From NCBI GenBank assembly GCA_031273705.1, contig JAISRJ010000041.1, positions 1 through 6,102 of the forward strand: a stretch of DNA of 6,102 nt, read 5' to 3'. This DNA is from Clostridiales bacterium. GTDB taxonomy: Bacteria > Bacillota > Clostridia > Lachnospirales > WQUN01. The notes under the pieces are model-generated. The model had not been told where the DNA came from and did no database searches. It saw only the letters and a program-made list of their open reading frames with translations. Each line of letters begins with the position of its first letter. Positions within the stretch are counted from its first letter, which is position 1. Shown in pieces: positions 1-5,405 of this stretch. A program made the position numbers and the translations under genes.

Positions 1-1
1 C

Positions 2-841
2 CCGGGTGAGGCGACGCATTCCGAGGGTATTATTATAACCCCGTCAGAAAAAATGACCATTGCGCCGGGCGATACTTACACTCCCGATCCATCCGCTGTT
101 ACAGACAGACCAATCACGGCAAATACACCTAAAGCTTCGTCAAGCGCAGCGACAAATACGCCTAACTCCAATCCAACCGCCAAGCCGGCCACCGCCAAGC
201 CAACAAACAAGCCGGCCACCGCCAAGCCAACAAATAAGCCGGCCACCGCCAAGCCAACAAACAAGCCAAACGCGACATTCACTCCGTCACCGCCGGCTTC
301 TACAAATACTCCGGGCACCCAGCAACTGACAAACACTCCTGTGCCGCAGCAGACTGTCAGCCCAATACCGCGACCTACCTCTACCCCTCTGTCGCCACCG
401 CCAACCCAGTCGCCGCGCCCGACGGCTACAGGTATTCCTGTACCCACAAACACGCCTAAACCGACGGCAACCAAAATTCCTGTAGCCACGAATACACCTG
501 TGCCGACGCCCGGCGTTCCTCCGAGTGCGCCGATTGACGTAAGAGTTTTCGCCGCCGGAAACGATCTGGCCAACGTTTTATGGAAAAAAGTCGGAGGTGC
601 CGAAAGCTATGATATACAAGTCAACGAAGAGGCCACCGGCGATTCATATGGTTCTATAAAGAATGTGTCAGCCAACGCCCCGTCTGACCAATCGGTTAAA
701 GGTTATGACCCAAATACTGAAATAGGAGTATCCATAACGGGTCTGCGCTCCTCGACAGGCTACAACATCCGAGTCGTCGCAATTAATGCCCATGGGGTCG
801 CCGCCAGCGAACCGGTTTATTTTTACTATAATTTATATTAA
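2..841 (+). CDS. Surface or exported protein, Pro/Thr-rich linker plus C-terminal fibronectin type III domain (5' partial)
   Basis: The reading frame is open from base 2 to the TAA at 839-841, giving 279 visible codons. An ATG at 53 is possible, but it has no ribosome binding site and the frame continues upstream without a stop, so I read this as the 3' end of a longer gene cut by the window edge. Counting from the ATG, residues 20-156 are low-complexity Pro/Thr/Ala/Lys sequence. They include three copies of a 9-residue unit (PATAKPTNK type) and two 14-residue units of the form PTATxIPVxTNTP. Residues 158-257 look like one fibronectin type III domain: a Pro-rich entry, a VLWKK strand, ESYDIQV, then ITGLRSSTGYNIRVVAINAHG. 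Such linkers join domains of extracytoplasmic enzymes or adhesins in Clostridia and Chloroflexota. The catalytic or binding part and any signal peptide would lie upstream, so the function cannot be named. The domain call is firm; export is inferred. Confidence 0.8.
   Translation, partial: PGEATHSEGIIITPSEKMTIAPGDTYTPDPSAVTDRPITANTPKASSSAATNTPNSNPTAKPATAKPTNKPATAKPTNKPATAKPTNKPNATFTPSPPASTNTPGTQQLTNTPVPQQTVSPIPRPTSTPLSPPPTQSPRPTATGIPVPTNTPKPTATKIPVATNTPVPTPGVPPSAPIDVRVFAAGNDLANVLWKKVGGAESYDIQVNEEATGDSYGSIKNVSANAPSDQSVKGYDPNTEIGVSITGLRSSTGYNIRVVAINAHGVAASEPVYFYYNLY
182..262 (+). repeat. Three tandem 27-bp repeats coding for PATAKPTNK
   Basis: Copies lie at 182-208, 209-235 and 236-262, with a 5-base start of a fourth at 263-267. 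The only difference between copies is the last base (C, T, C). The period is nine codons, so copy-number change keeps the frame. The near identity at silent positions points to recent duplication by slippage or unequal recombination. Confidence 0.9.
419..502 (+). repeat. Two diverged 42-bp coding repeats in the linker
   Basis: The units at 419-460 and 461-502 each encode a 14-residue block, PTATGIPVPTNTPK and PTATKIPVATNTPV. They agree at 11 of 14 residues but differ at several silent sites, so this duplication looks older than the 27-bp array. A third unit begins at 503 (PTP) and breaks off at the start of the FnIII domain. Confidence 0.7.
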
Positions 842-1066
842 TGATTTACCGACACTAGGGGCGGAGTTGTAAAGGATAGGTAACTGCTCATCCAGAGTGA
901 CTTGGCACATTAACGAGACAACCGCCGCGGGAAAGCGGCGGTTATAATGGCAAAGGGGACAAGGGAGGCAAAGTTCCAGGTACTGTAAATTTTGGCAAAC
1001 TGGTTTCGATGTTACGTTCGTATAGCCGTTTTACAAAATAACTGAAATGATAAAGGATATTGGCTT
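842..1066. other. Convergent intergenic gap without a gene
   Basis: This 225-bp stretch separates two genes that face each other. It holds a strong GC-rich hairpin (920-943) and a weaker inverted repeat reaching into the end of the hydrolase gene (1041-1071). I found no open frame with a ribosome binding site, no tRNA and no convincing riboswitch. Confidence 0.6.
920..943 (+). terminator. GC-rich hairpin, possible terminator of the FnIII-protein gene
   Basis: A perfect 9-bp stem (AACCGCCGC with GCGGCGGTT) encloses a 6-base GGGAAA loop, 78 bp past the stop codon. The following bases (ATAATGG) are not a U-run, so it is not a canonical intrinsic terminator. It could protect the transcript 3' end or mark Rho-dependent release. 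The same stem exists on the other strand, facing the isochorismatase-family gene. Confidence 0.45.
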
Positions 1067-1071
1067 TCAGT
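1041..1071 (-). terminator. Weak inverted repeat at the end of the isochorismatase-family gene
   Basis: ACTGAAA at 1041-1047 is complementary to TTTCAGT at 1065-1071, with a 17-base loop. Read on the minus strand, the repeat overlaps the TGA stop codon and is followed by TTATTTTGT. The stem is short and AT-rich, so this is only a possible terminator. Confidence 0.25.
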
Positions 1072-1723
1072 AGGTTAGCATACCTTCCGGCTGCTTATTA
1101 GTTATCATGCTATTGGCGTATTCAACGCCAATTCCGTATGCGCCGCTGTGTTCCTGAATTACACCCATTACAGCGTCATAGGTGTCCTTGTTGCCCCAAT
1201 CACGCTGCCATTCCAGCATACACTGCTGCCATGTCATGGGGATAACCCCGGCCTGGATCATACGCTTAATAGCCATTTCATGCGCTTCCGCCGACCAACC
1301 GCCGCAAGCGTCGGCAACTACGTCCACCTTATATCCGTCCTGCTTCATAGAAAGCGCGGGAAATAGTACGCAGGCTTCTGTCCAGAGCCCCGCGAGCACT
1401 ATCTCTTTACGCTTAGTAAATTCTACGGCTTTGCGCAAATTATCATCCTCCCAACAATTTATGGAAGTACGATCGATAGGTGTATAATCGGGGTAAACTT
1501 TTTGAACATTTTGAATTAACATACCGGAAAATTGTTGAGCTTCGACTGTTGTGAGTATGCAGGGGACGTTAAATACTTTCGCCGCCTTTGCCAAAGCGGT
1601 AACGTTATTGATAATGCGGCTTCTGGTGTGGCTTTCCACACCAAAGTACATCTGCGGCTCATGATCGATAATGACCAGCGCGATGCGTGAAGGATCCATA
1701 AGGCATTCTGGGTATTTACGCAT
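1067..1723 (-). CDS. Isochorismatase-family cysteine hydrolase (YcaC-like)
   Basis: The 218-residue product is full length for the isochorismatase-like hydrolase family, cytosolic enzymes that hydrolyse amide-type or related bonds. Visible signatures are VIIDHEPQM with the expected catalytic Asp20, AGLWTEACV with nucleophile Cys118, and the tail motifs MTWQQ and EWQRDW typical of the YcaC-like branch. The third triad position, Lys in nicotinamidases, seems to be Arg85 (DRTSINCW). From memory E. coli YcaC also has Arg there, so this is probably a subfamily trait and not a defect. The ATG at 1723 was chosen because GGAGGA at 1729-1734 lies 5 bases upstream; a longer frame from a TTG at 1741 has no such site. 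A promoter is predicted at 1744-1772, and the gene follows the terminator of the neighbouring unit, so it is probably monocistronic. The substrate is unknown; a specific role in siderophore or NAD metabolism is not supported. Confidence 0.88.
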   Translation of the reverse strand: MRKYPECLMDPSRIALVIIDHEPQMYFGVESHTRSRIINNVTALAKAAKVFNVPCILTTVEAQQFSGMLIQNVQKVYPDYTPIDRTSINCWEDDNLRKAVEFTKRKEIVLAGLWTEACVLFPALSMKQDGYKVDVVADACGGWSAEAHEMAIKRMIQAGVIPMTWQQCMLEWQRDWGNKDTYDAVMGVIQEHSGAYGIGVEYANSMITNKQPEGMLTY

Positions 1724-1743
1724 AATATTCCTCCAGTACAAAT

Positions 1744-1772
1744 TTGATATCTTTATCTTACCGTTTTTTCAA
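1744..1772 (-). promoter_or_regulatory. Predicted sigma-A-type promoter of the isochorismatase-family gene
   Basis: On the minus strand TTGAAA (1767-1772, 5 of 6 to the -35 consensus) is followed after 17 bases by TATCAA (1744-1749, 4 of 6 to the -10). Transcription would start near 1737, leaving a leader of about 14 nt that just includes the GGAGGA ribosome binding site. It lies directly downstream of the terminator at 1787-1825, so the gene appears to be separately transcribed. Confidence 0.45.
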
Positions 1773-1786
1773 ATTATTATTCAACT

Positions 1787-1825
1787 AAAAAGGGGGCTGT
1801 CGTATTAAAGACAGACCCTTTTTTT
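1787..1825 (-). terminator. Intrinsic terminator after the 196-residue hypothetical gene, probably bidirectional
   Basis: The arms pair as CTGTC with GACAG (1797-1801, 1810-1814), then a small internal mismatch (GG against A), then GGG with CCC and A-tract with T-tract (1787-1794, 1816-1825). The loop is 8 bases (1802-1809). On the minus strand the stem is followed by a run of T (CCCCCTTTTT), 18 bases after the stop codon at 1843. The plus strand also ends in seven T residues. This cleanly separates the amidohydrolase unit from the isochorismatase-family gene. Confidence 0.85.
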
Positions 1826-1842
1826 ACATAGTGCCATAAGCG

Positions 1843-2433
1843 TTAGCTAATTAAAATTAACTTAAGTAATCCAAGCAAAGACTTTGCGTCTTCGTTAAAA
1901 CGCGCGCGCAGATTCAAACTCTTATTAAGGTATTCCATTTCTTCTTCGGACATGGAGTCCATAGATGCCTTTTGTTCCTCTGTAAGCTCTTCCAGTAGAT
2001 TTTTGGCGGTCTTTAACAGCGGATTAGTCTCGACTTCCTCAGACTCTAATGTCACCGGGGCGCCGTCCGAGTCTATCGGGCGATAAACCTTCTGTTGAGC
2101 GGCGATCAACATATCCTCATAACCCAACTCTATAAGGAAAGATTCAATACGCTTTTCGGAAATATTTTCTCTCTGCTCATCGCTTTTAGCGGTAATATAA
2201 TAAGGATCGATTCGGGAAACTTCGGACAGCGCGGTAGCTAAAATAGCGGATATATTCCCCAGACGCCCCGTTCTTTCTAAGGTAGCTTTTTTTAAACCGG
2301 AAATATTAAATACTTCCGACCTTTGCCTTTTGTCAAGCGTAGACCAAGTAGCCTTAACTCTTTCCCTGGTTTTCTCGTGATCCTTGCTCACGTCGGTCTG
2401 CTTGAGCTTGCCATAGATTTCTTTGCTTAGCAT
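1843..2433 (-). CDS. Hypothetical protein, 196 residues, possible HTH-like segment
   Basis: I do not recognise a named family. The ATG at 2433 is preferred because GGAGGG (2441-2446) lies 7 bases upstream; the longer frame reaching 2514 would overlap the amidohydrolase gene and add a poor N-terminus. The protein is soluble, charged and mostly helical, with no signal peptide or membrane segment. Residues 43-86 (SGLKKATLERTGRLGNIS, then DPYYITAKSDE) resemble an HTH-like module I associate from memory with uncharacterised clostridial proteins (pattern SGxxxATxxRxxxxGxIS, then DPxYxTxxxDE). That suggests a regulator, but this is an impression only. Residues 130-170 are very acidic (many Glu) and may form a helix or coiled coil, and the C-terminus is a short hydrophobic helix (LLGLLKLILIS). 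It starts 67 bp after the amidohydrolase stop and ends at a strong terminator, so the two genes are probably co-transcribed. Confidence 0.75.
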   Translation of the reverse strand: MLSKEIYGKLKQTDVSKDHEKTRERVKATWSTLDKRQRSEVFNISGLKKATLERTGRLGNISAILATALSEVSRIDPYYITAKSDEQRENISEKRIESFLIELGYEDMLIAAQQKVYRPIDSDGAPVTLESEEVETNPLLKTAKNLLEELTEEQKASMDSMSEEEMEYLNKSLNLRARFNEDAKSLLGLLKLILIS

Positions 2434-2440
2434 CAATAAA

Positions 2441-2446
2441 CCCTCC
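2441..2446 (-). promoter_or_regulatory. Ribosome binding site that decides the start of the hypothetical gene
   Basis: GGAGGG on the minus strand, 7 bases (TTTATTG) before the ATG at 2433. It selects this start over the upstream ATG at 2514, which lies inside the preceding gene and gives a 223-residue alternative. Confidence 0.75.
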
Positions 2447-2500
2447 AAGTCATTTTTTATCAATAACATCCCGGCGCAAAAGCGCAAGGCTTTACGATTT

Positions 2501-3292
2501 TTAGCCGTTTTCAAGTATTCGCAAAGCGTTACGCGACAAAATCATGTCTTTTTCATCGTCGGTCAAATCAAGTGTGTTAAACCTCTCCAGTTCATCGCCG
2601 GGGCTCCACATGGGATAATCGGAACCGAACAAAATACGCTCCGCGCCATAAACGCGAATAAGCTCCGTCGCCCTGCGATTGCCCAAAAACATAATAGAAC
2701 TGGAAATATCCAAGTAGCAAAACCTATGCTCCAAATACTCCAAAGCCAGATCCCAAATAGACCATCCACCAAAATGCGCGGCAATAACAACCAAATCGGG
2801 GAACATATCCAGCACTCGCGCCAAACGCTTAGGATGCGAATAATCATACCGATAGTCGCCGGTGTGGATCAAAACCGGAATATTACCTTCCAAGCGCGCA
2901 TAAATATCCAACATCCGAACATCATCAATTGCAAACTGTTGGACATCCGGATGGATTTTAACGCCCCTCAAACCAAGATTTTTTAAACGTTGAATCTCTT
3001 CCGGGCAATTATCAAAACCAGGGTGAAGTGTGCCAAACCCAATGAAATGATCCGGATAAGTATTAACGGTACGAGCGATAAAGTCATTAATGTTGATAAC
3101 TTGTGACGGCACTTGGGCGACGGAATGTATGACAAACTTATCAATACCTGCGTTTAAGCCTAAACTACGCAGATTATCAGCGGTACCCTTACTGTCGCGA
3201 TGCAAAGGAATCATATAAAACTTACTTATGCCAGTTAGAGCTTTATCAGCTACCTTTTCGGGATAAACATGCGCGTGAAAATCAACAATCAT
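2501..3292 (-). CDS. Amidohydrolase family 2 (metal-dependent TIM-barrel hydrolase)
   Basis: This 263-residue protein matches the Amidohydro_2 type of metal-dependent hydrolases and decarboxylases (ACMSD/COG2159-like). The expected metal and catalytic residues are all visible: the HxH of strand 1 (VDFHAH, His6 and His8), VKIHPD (Lys112, His114), His143 in LIHTGD, His173 in AAHFGG and Asp225 in FGSDYP. No signal peptide is present, so it should be cytosolic. Family members act on amides, lactones or carboxylated aromatic compounds; the substrate here cannot be deduced. The start is the ATG at 3292, because AGAAGGGG (3300-3307) lies 7 bases upstream; a TTG two codons earlier is only one base from that site. 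It is the first gene of a predicted two-gene unit driven by the promoter at 3323-3351 and followed by the hypothetical gene. Confidence 0.88.
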   Translation of the reverse strand: MIVDFHAHVYPEKVADKALTGISKFYMIPLHRDSKGTADNLRSLGLNAGIDKFVIHSVAQVPSQVININDFIARTVNTYPDHFIGFGTLHPGFDNCPEEIQRLKNLGLRGVKIHPDVQQFAIDDVRMLDIYARLEGNIPVLIHTGDYRYDYSHPKRLARVLDMFPDLVVIAAHFGGWSIWDLALEYLEHRFCYLDISSSIMFLGNRRATELIRVYGAERILFGSDYPMWSPGDELERFNTLDLTDDEKDMILSRNALRILENG

Positions 3293-3322
3293 TCTCAAAC
3301 CCCTTCTTAATGTGACACACGA

Positions 3323-3351
3323 ATTATATCATGAATAAATAAATTTAACAA
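3323..3351 (-). promoter_or_regulatory. Predicted promoter of the amidohydrolase unit
   Basis: On the minus strand TTGTTA (3346-3351, 4 of 6) is followed after exactly 17 bases by a perfect TATAAT (3323-3328). Transcription would begin near 3316, about 24 nt before the ATG, leaving room for the ribosome binding site at 3300-3307. The surroundings are very AT-rich, so chance matches are likelier than usual, but position, spacing and the perfect -10 fit well. Confidence 0.6.
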
Positions 3352-3373
3352 TATAATATTTACATATTTTAAT
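3345..3373 (+). promoter_or_regulatory. Possible promoter of the polysaccharide deacetylase gene
   Basis: TTAACA (3345-3350, 5 of 6) and TTTAAT (3368-3373, 5 of 6) are 17 bases apart, giving a leader of about 65 nt before the ATG at 3446. The -35 overlaps that of the divergent promoter almost completely (3346-3351). The AT-rich context offers other -10-like hexamers, including TATAAT at 3352-3357 without a good -35, so the exact choice is uncertain. Confidence 0.4.
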
Positions 3374-3445
3374 AAATTTTTTATTTAATCTATTAAATCC
3401 AAGTGCGAGAGCGTCTATCACCACTCAAACATTTCCGGAGGATGT

Positions 3446-4246
3446 ATGAAACTCAAAATTAAGTTGACTCATTTTTTTATTTGGGCAATACTTTGTGCGG
3501 CGTCTTTTAATCTTCTGCTGCGAGATCCGTTCAAAAGCATATTCTTGGGACATGAATTGCCCATAATGGCGTACCATAATTTTGTGGATAACTCAAAAGC
3601 GACCGATACTATGAATACATCCGTGGAACAATTTCATAAAGATTTAGAATCTATCAAAAGGCAAGGTTACACAAGTATTTTTCTTAGCGATTTGATCGCC
3701 TTTTGCGAAAAAGGAGCCGACTTGCCCGACAAACCAATATTAATTACTTTTGACGATGGTTACATAAGTAATTACAACCTGGCTTTTCCCATTTTAAAAG
3801 AATTTAAAATGAAGGCGACTATTTTTATCGTGGGTTGTAATGTCGGACGAAAGACCGATGTTATAACCGGTGAAAAGCTGATAGAGCATTTCTCCGACAG
3901 TCAAGCCAAAGAGATGTTAAACTCTGGTCTGATAGACATACAACTGCACACCTTTAATTTACATAGACCTAATTTTAACATGGTAAGTATCCGCGATTTG
4001 ATGACCAAGGACAGATACGCCGCTTATATTAGAAACGACACCTGGGCGCTGGCGGCATACATCAGCAGAATAGGCGGCAACGCGAATTCGCTTGCGTACC
4101 CTTATGGTTTCTATAACAGTCAGACAGAGAAGATCCTTAAAGACTCCGGAATTAAAGCCACCCTTACCAGTGACAGAGGTATTAACTATATTTACAAAAA
4201 TAAAAAAAGCCTCTATGGATTAAAAAGGCTTTTCCCAATTAAATAG
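3446..4246 (+). CDS. Membrane-anchored polysaccharide deacetylase (NodB homology domain)
   Basis: The 266-residue product has a Lys-rich start and a hydrophobic segment (about residues 8-25) acting as signal peptide or signal anchor, so the enzyme domain should face outside. The NodB domain of carbohydrate esterase family 4 follows. LPIMAYHNF (38-46) resembles the usual LPVLMYH entry motif. TFDDGY (101-106) supplies catalytic Asp103 and metal ligand Asp104. LHTFNLH (167-173) supplies His168 and probably His173, and AYPYG (217-221) matches motif 3. Such enzymes remove N- or O-acetyl groups from envelope glycans such as peptidoglycan or poly-N-acetylglucosamine; the short form with the YH entry resembles the PgaB/IcaB branch. 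The ATG has GGAGGA at 3437-3442. The gene looks more AT-rich than its neighbours. It converges with wecA, and both concern cell-surface glycans, but the polymer is unknown. Confidence 0.87.
   Translation: MKLKIKLTHFFIWAILCAASFNLLLRDPFKSIFLGHELPIMAYHNFVDNSKATDTMNTSVEQFHKDLESIKRQGYTSIFLSDLIAFCEKGADLPDKPILITFDDGYISNYNLAFPILKEFKMKATIFIVGCNVGRKTDVITGEKLIEHFSDSQAKEMLNSGLIDIQLHTFNLHRPNFNMVSIRDLMTKDRYAAYIRNDTWALAAYISRIGGNANSLAYPYGFYNSQTEKILKDSGIKATLTSDRGINYIYKNKKSLYGLKRLFPIK
4205..4233 (-). terminator. Probable terminator of the sua5-ywlE-wecA transcript, inside the deacetylase 3' end
   Basis: AAAAGCC (4205-4211) pairs with GGCTTTT (4227-4233) around a 15-base loop. Read on the minus strand the stem ends in GGC followed by seven T, an A and five more T (down to about 4191), a typical intrinsic signal located about 95-120 bases past the wecA stop. 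In the plus direction only four T follow, so it would be weaker there. The stem has only three G-C pairs, which limits confidence. Confidence 0.5.
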
Positions 4247-4326
4247 TAATTTAACCCTGATTGCCCAGAAGCCGCCCGCCTCAGCGCTTTAGCTCGGCAG
4301 TGTATAGGGCGGGAGAATGTCGCATA

Positions 4327-5352
4327 TCAACTGGTTCTCTTTCTATAGACATAAACCATTGTCAGCGTAATGGCCACGCAAATCGCGGTAATTACAATAG
4401 CGCGAGTATCCTGCACCGCTATTACAATTGCGATAACGGCTGTAACGGCGCTTAATACATAAAGCAATAATACCGCTTGCTTATGCGAATAACCGTTATC
4501 AATCAGACGGTGATGCAAATGCCCCCGATCCGCGCCCATTATGGGTCGATGAGCCACGAAGCGGCGAAGCATGGCAAACAGCGTGTCAAAGATAGGCAGA
4601 GCCAGCGCGAAACACGCCACTACTATAGACAATATGGCATATCCCTTAAACACACCTATAATAGAGGAAACAGCCAATACATATCCTAAGAACAACGCGC
4701 CCGTATCGCCCATCAAGACTTCGGCGGGATTAAAATTACGAGGCAAGAATCCTAAGCAGCAACCGGCTAACGCGGCGGAGAATACAACCGCCATGCCGCT
4801 GCCGGTCATAATGCAGAGGATAGTAAGACAAATGGCGCCAATTGTCGATACCCCGGCGGCAAGTCCATCCAGCCCGTCAATAATATTTACGGCGTTGGTC
4901 AGCCCGACTATCCAGATTACAGTAAACGGTACACTTAGAGAGTCATAAAAACTTGGAACAGGAAAATTTATAAAGTCCACTCGCGTTCCGCTAAAAACCA
5001 CAACGAGTGCGGCGACTATTTGAAAAGCTAATTTAAGACCTGGTTTTATATTCTTAATATCATCAGCAATTCCGGTGGCCGCGATAATAACCGCCCCGGC
5101 CATAAAACCGATAAACTGCCTGGTGCGCAGTTCCGGCACAAAAATCGCGGCTACCCCGGCGGCTACCAAAAAGCCCAGCACGATAGCCACACCGCCTATG
5201 CGTGGTATGGGCGCGTCATGCATTCCCCGTTTACGCGGATAATCCACGGCCCCAAGTTTGTAAGCCAATGTTTTCGTATAGGGCGTCACCGCGATAGACA
5301 CTCCAAAAGAACAAGCAAACACAGCAAGGTACAGCAACCAATCGTGTGCCAT
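4327..5352 (-). CDS. wecA: Undecaprenyl-phosphate sugar-1-phosphate transferase, WecA/TagO/MraY family
   Basis: This 341-residue polytopic membrane protein has about ten hydrophobic segments. Enzymes of this type move a GlcNAc-1-phosphate (or similar) from a UDP-sugar to undecaprenyl phosphate on the inner face of the membrane, the first step for teichoic acids, O-antigen-like or other surface polymers. Family motifs are present in order: DAPIPRIGG (46-54), ADDIKN (96-101) with the Asp pair, NAVNIIDGLDGL (153-164), MGDTG (214-218), LPIFDT (252-257) and HLHHR (278-282), which marks the WecA/TagO branch as opposed to true MraY. Length is normal. The start ATG is preceded directly by an in-frame TGA, so it cannot be extended; its strong Shine-Dalgarno sequence lies unusually far upstream behind a hairpin. 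It follows ywlE by 53 bp, probably in one transcript. TagO is an equally good name; sugar specificity cannot be read from sequence alone. Confidence 0.93.
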   Translation of the reverse strand: MAHDWLLYLAVFACSFGVSIAVTPYTKTLAYKLGAVDYPRKRGMHDAPIPRIGGVAIVLGFLVAAGVAAIFVPELRTRQFIGFMAGAVIIAATGIADDIKNIKPGLKLAFQIVAALVVVFSGTRVDFINFPVPSFYDSLSVPFTVIWIVGLTNAVNIIDGLDGLAAGVSTIGAICLTILCIMTGSGMAVVFSAALAGCCLGFLPRNFNPAEVLMGDTGALFLGYVLAVSSIIGVFKGYAILSIVVACFALALPIFDTLFAMLRRFVAHRPIMGADRGHLHHRLIDNGYSHKQAVLLLYVLSAVTAVIAIVIAVQDTRAIVITAICVAITLTMVYVYRKRTS

Positions 5353-5359
5353 TCAATTG

Positions 5360-5392
5360 CTGCCGCAAACCGCGCGACAGACTTTCACCTCC
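5360..5392 (-). promoter_or_regulatory. wecA translation leader: distant Shine-Dalgarno plus intervening hairpin
   Basis: The minus strand reads GGAGGTGA (5385-5392), an 8-base match to the 16S tail, but 32 nt separate it from the wecA ATG. Between them is a hairpin at 5360-5380: an 8-bp stem (six Watson-Crick and two G-U pairs) with a 5-base CGGTT loop. Four bases lie before the hairpin and seven after it, so folding would leave about 11 nt of effective spacing. A GTG inside the Shine-Dalgarno opens an 11-codon frame that ends at the TGA just before the wecA ATG; no separate ribosome binding site supports it. Confidence 0.55.
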
Positions 5393-5405
5393 GATTTTAT
5401 GTAAG

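Noticed and set aside
182..267. Regular repeats that could suggest a small CRISPR array
   Set aside because: The units are directly adjacent without spacers, have a 27-bp period equal to nine codons, and encode a linker in an intact frame.
76..573. A 165-residue open frame on the minus strand opposite the surface-protein gene
   Set aside because: It is a Gly/Val-rich antisense shadow of the Pro/Thr linker repeats, with no ribosome binding site, and the FnIII domain fixes the plus strand as coding.
888..960. Resemblance to a SAM-I (S-box) riboswitch: CTCATCCAGAGTGAC, then CAACC, a hairpin and GGTTATAA
   Set aside because: The GAGGGA and GCCCgATGA core segments are missing, the spacing is about 9 nt too short, no closing P1 strand is visible, and no gene follows on that strand. 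At best a decayed remnant.
1724..1741. Longer start (TTG at 1741) for the isochorismatase-family gene
   Set aside because: The extra codons include the ribosome binding site GGAGGA itself, which points to the ATG at 1723.
2434..2514. Longer start (ATG at 2514) for the hypothetical gene, overlapping the amidohydrolase gene by 14 bp
   Set aside because: A well-spaced GGAGGG supports the ATG at 2433, while the upstream ATG has no such site and the added residues do not look like part of the domain.
2423..2986. A 187-residue plus-strand open frame
   Set aside because: It lies antisense to the amidohydrolase, whose catalytic motifs are complete, and it has no ribosome binding site or recognisable content.
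4247..4326. Inverted repeat CCCGCC/GGCGGG (4275-4280 and 4308-4313) as a terminator in the convergent gap
   Set aside because: The stem is only 6 bp with a 27-base loop and no T-run on either strand, so the hairpin at 4205-4233 is the better candidate for wecA.
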